Positions 5,509 to 6,990 of a stretch of 6,990 nucleotides of DNA are shown here, one piece after another. A program made the translations under genes and the position numbers. The stretch is from Gammaproteobacteria bacterium (GTDB lineage: Bacteria; Pseudomonadota; Gammaproteobacteria; Pseudomonadales; Pseudohongiellaceae): positions 1 to 6,990 of the forward strand of contig CANCGR010000130.1 of the NCBI GenBank assembly GCA_947377625.1, given 5' to 3'. Positions within the stretch are counted from its first letter, which is position 1. Each line of letters opens with the position of its first letter. The notes beneath the pieces are model-generated. The model saw only the letters and a list, made by a program, of their open reading frames with translations, was not told the DNA's origin and ran no database searches.

Positions 5509-5909
5509 CAGTTCTTGCCTCGAATGGAACGATTGCCTTTGATCGGCCGCCCGCCTGCACGCATCATCGCGGCATATTCATCGGGCGTCATGTCGGTCAT
5601 GGAGCCGACTGCCCTCTGGGCACTCCAGCCATCGGTGTTGGAAAGCTTCACGAGAAAATAGATGTTGCCACCCAGTTCAATCAGCTGGTTGAAATCGCGG
5701 TCGAGCACCGCCTGCTTTTGCTCGTCGCTCATGCGGAACCCATCGAGATAGGCGCGCTCATCCAGCCGGAATTTATCGCGATTGCCAGCTTCCATCAGCG
5801 ACATGCAGAACTTGTGCAGGTGATAGGCCTGCCGACTGCGCATGGCAGTGAACACTGTGGTGCCGGGGATATCGTCGAGCTCTTCGAGCGAATAAAGTCG
5901 GGTACGCAT
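5508..5909 (-). CDS. ligA: Protocatechuate 4,5-dioxygenase-type alpha subunit (LigA)
   Basis: Small helical subunit (133 aa; LigA is about 139) that caps the active site of the beta subunit and is required in the alpha2beta2 enzyme. Matching blocks are FDDIPGT-like ELDDIPGTTVFTAMRSRQAY (10-29), FCMSLMEAGNRDKF, DERAYLDGF, AVLDRDFNQLIELGGNIYFLVKL, STDGWS-type NTDGWSAQRAVGSMTDMTPDEYAAMMRAGGRP and a basic C-terminus. It is the first gene of the two-gene unit with ligB. The ATG at 5909 has a strong GGAGG (5919-5923) 9 nt upstream and a near-consensus promoter further up. No regulator or transporter for aromatic acids is next to it; a divergent alpha/beta hydrolase is the only upstream neighbour in view. 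Confidence 0.93.
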   Translation of the reverse strand: MRTRLYSLEELDDIPGTTVFTAMRSRQAYHLHKFCMSLMEAGNRDKFRLDERAYLDGFRMSDEQKQAVLDRDFNQLIELGGNIYFLVKLSNTDGWSAQRAVGSMTDMTPDEYAAMMRAGGRPIKGNRSIRGKN

Positions 5910-6032
5910 AAGCTGGAACCTCCGGGATATTGGTAGCCATTATAGCCTTCTGGTCTTCACTGTCATGGCTGCTAATCAGCTAAGATCATGCCGAAGAACC
6001 TCCACCCCAACCATTGAAGTATTGTTGAATCC
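5910..6032. promoter_or_regulatory. Divergent intergenic region between ligA and the alpha/beta hydrolase
   Basis: This 123-nt region holds the ligA promoter and, on the other strand, whatever drives the hydrolase gene, for which I find no clear -35/-10 pair or good ribosome-binding site. A short inverted repeat GCTG-N5-CAGC (5968-5980) lies just upstream of the ligA -35 box, where an activator or repressor could sit. It is too short to be convincing alone. Confidence 0.35.
5939..5966 (-). promoter_or_regulatory. Sigma-70-type promoter of ligAB
   Basis: On the minus strand ATGACA (5966-5961, 5/6 match) and a perfect TATAAT (5944-5939) are spaced 16 nt apart. Transcription would begin near 5932, giving a leader of roughly 20-25 nt containing the GGAGG site. 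This is the best promoter match in the window and suggests substantial basal expression unless a repressor acts. Confidence 0.65.
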
Positions 6033-6749
6033 ATGAAAGCAACCCAAGCCCTCGTATTAGTACCCGGATTGATGTGTGACGACGCGGTCTGGCAGCACCA
6101 GATTGCTGCCTTGGGCGCCGTGTGCGAGATCCACGTTGCCGAGCATGCGCTGTGCGACTCGCTCGGGGCCATGGCCGAGCGCATTCTCGACCTTGCTCCC
6201 CCCCAATTCGCCATGGCAGGCCATTCCATGGGCGGACGCGTTGCACTCGAAGTGATGGCGCGCGCACCGCAGCGCGTGACAAAACTGGCACTGCTGGACA
6301 CAGGCTATCAAGCGCTGGCGGCAGGCGAAGCCGGCGAGCGTGAGAAGGCCGGTCGTTATCGCTTGCTGGAAATTGCCGAGCGCAGCGGCATGCTGACGAT
6401 GGCAGAAGATTGGTCGCGCGGCATGGTCTATCCGCCACGGCTTGCTGATGTGCCGCTGATGCACGCCATTAATTCAATGATCGCGCGTGCGAGCGTGGCG
6501 CAATTTGCTGCGCAAATCCGCGCACTGCTTGAGCGGCCAGACCGTACTGATTTGCTGGCTGCGCTACGCCTGCCTACTCTTGTGCTATGCGGACGCAACG
6601 ACAGCTGGAGCCCGCTGGCGCGGCATGAAGACATGGTAAAACTGGTAGCGGGAAGTCAGCTGGTGGCTGTGCCTGACTGTGGCCATATGAGTACGATGGA
6701 AAGGCCGGAGGCTGTTTCGGCTGCCCTGCTCGCGTGGCTTGAATCCTGA
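6033..6749 (+). CDS. Alpha/beta-fold hydrolase
   Basis: A 238-aa single-domain alpha/beta hydrolase with no signal peptide, so cytosolic. It begins with the core strand ALVLVPGLMCDDAVW; PG with its following residues forms the oxyanion-hole region. The catalytic triad is visible: S65 in GHSMGG, D190 in CGRNDSWSP and H218 in CGHMSTMERPEAV. The cap region (about 95-165) is short and helical. It should hydrolyse an ester, thioester or C-C bond in a small substrate; the specific reaction cannot be read. It is the only plus-strand gene here and divergent from ligAB. It might act on an aromatic-pathway compound, but the usual protocatechuate 4,5-cleavage route does not need an alpha/beta hydrolase. 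The ATG at 6033 lacks an obvious Shine-Dalgarno. It converges on the phospholipase D gene. Confidence 0.9.
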   Translation: MKATQALVLVPGLMCDDAVWQHQIAALGAVCEIHVAEHALCDSLGAMAERILDLAPPQFAMAGHSMGGRVALEVMARAPQRVTKLALLDTGYQALAAGEAGEREKAGRYRLLEIAERSGMLTMAEDWSRGMVYPPRLADVPLMHAINSMIARASVAQFAAQIRALLERPDRTDLLAALRLPTLVLCGRNDSWSPLARHEDMVKLVAGSQLVAVPDCGHMSTMERPEAVSAALLAWLES

Positions 6750-6762
6750 CGCTCCGCAAAAA

Positions 6763-6990
6763 TCACAAAAACCTGGCACACAACCGTGCGACCAATTCCT
6801 TGGCGCGTGCGCTCAGCGGACGCTTGCGCCACTGCGTCAGCGTGACCTGATTGGATATCAGCAAATCCTGTTCAAACATCGTCTGCATCTGGGTACCGAA
6901 CCCCTGCCCCAACACCACTGCATCGATTTCCTGGTTGTGCAGAAAGCTGCGCCAGTCCAGATTGGTAGAGCCCACGGTTGACCACACGCC
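6763..6990 (-). CDS. Cardiolipin synthase / phospholipase D family protein, C-terminal fragment
   Basis: The last 75 residues of a phospholipase D-superfamily protein; the rest lies beyond the right edge. The fragment opens with GVWSTVGSTNLDWRSF, the second half of an HKD motif (HxKx4Dx6GSxN) whose H and K would be about ten residues upstream, outside the window. It continues with LHNQEIDAVVLG and a C-terminal helical tail ending QWRKRPLSARAKELVARLCARFL. NLDWRSFLHN-E is characteristic of bacterial cardiolipin synthases (ClsA/ClsB type), which join phosphatidyl groups to make cardiolipin at the inner membrane. The stop codon is 13 nt from the stop of the convergent hydrolase, with no hairpin between them. 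Family call is firm; the precise Cls type is open. Confidence 0.88.
   Translation of the reverse strand, partial: GVWSTVGSTNLDWRSFLHNQEIDAVVLGQGFGTQMQTMFEQDLLISNQVTLTQWRKRPLSARAKELVARLCARFL

Noticed and set aside
4930..5661. Long plus-strand open frame (243 codons) opposite ligB/ligA
   Set aside because: It is antisense to two well-recognised dioxygenase subunit genes with intact active-site residues; its His/Arg-rich translation has no family features.
5986..6464. Minus-strand open frames opposite the alpha/beta hydrolase
   Set aside because: The plus-strand frame has a complete Ser-Asp-His hydrolase triad; the opposite frames are Arg/Ala/Ser-rich shadows.
6750..6762. Bidirectional terminator between the convergent hydrolase and cardiolipin-synthase genes
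   Set aside because: The 13-nt gap and its flanks show an A-rich stretch but no stem, so there is no support for an intrinsic terminator.
1..6990. CRISPR array, tRNA, insertion sequence or prophage remnants
   Set aside because: No regularly spaced repeats, cloverleaf-like segments, transposase fragments or terminal repeats were seen; gene spacing is uniformly tight and ordinary.

Overview
The window reads as a chromosomal segment of a moderately GC-rich proteobacterium. Betaproteobacteria (Burkholderiales-like) is my best guess. It rests on the combination of a DmeR/NreA-type metal regulator next to a CzcC-like efflux gene, a LigAB-type ring-cleavage dioxygenase and a cardiolipin-synthase/phospholipase D gene. 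It is inference from family recognition, not a search result. Genes are tightly packed, all but one lie on the minus strand, and no stretch over 130 bases is gene-free. I saw no tRNA, rRNA, CRISPR array, insertion sequence or attachment site.

Region 1 (1-1441, minus): a metal-resistance unit. A CsoR/RcnR-family repressor with an H-C-H-C metal fingerprint precedes the outer-membrane channel of an RND-type metal efflux system. The channel gene runs off the left edge, and the inner-membrane pump genes would be expected beyond it. A perfect 9-bp inverted repeat around a C/G tract sits directly before the repressor, inside a plausible promoter.

Region 2 (1456-4020, minus): four genes in the order ArsR-type regulator, SRPBCC/AHSA1 protein, glutathione S-transferase and Tat-exported dienelactone-hydrolase-family protein. 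The first three are coupled (17-nt overlap, then an 11-nt gap with the ribosome-binding site on the upstream stop codon). The hydrolase lies 88 nt further on and may or may not be co-transcribed. Regulator plus GST plus hydrolase suggests a response to an electrophilic or xenobiotic compound, but the inducer cannot be read from sequence.

Region 3 (4049-4579, minus): a VF530-family (DUF2132) small protein with an unusually long basic, low-complexity C-terminal tail.

Region 4 (4666-6749): a ligA-ligB pair for the two subunits of a protocatechuate 4,5-dioxygenase-type enzyme, joined by a 1-nt stop/start overlap and led by a near-consensus sigma-70 promoter. It is divergent from a plus-strand alpha/beta hydrolase. 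None of the usual downstream 4,5-cleavage genes is visible here.

Region 5 (6763-6990, minus): the C-terminal end of a phospholipase D/cardiolipin synthase, convergent with the hydrolase and only 13 nt away.

Most genes fall in known families, and I do not see a clear undescribed system. The items most worth a second look are the operator-promoter of the metal regulator, the promoter-spanning repeat and start-codon question of the ArsR gene, the VF530 tail, and the isolated LigAB pair.
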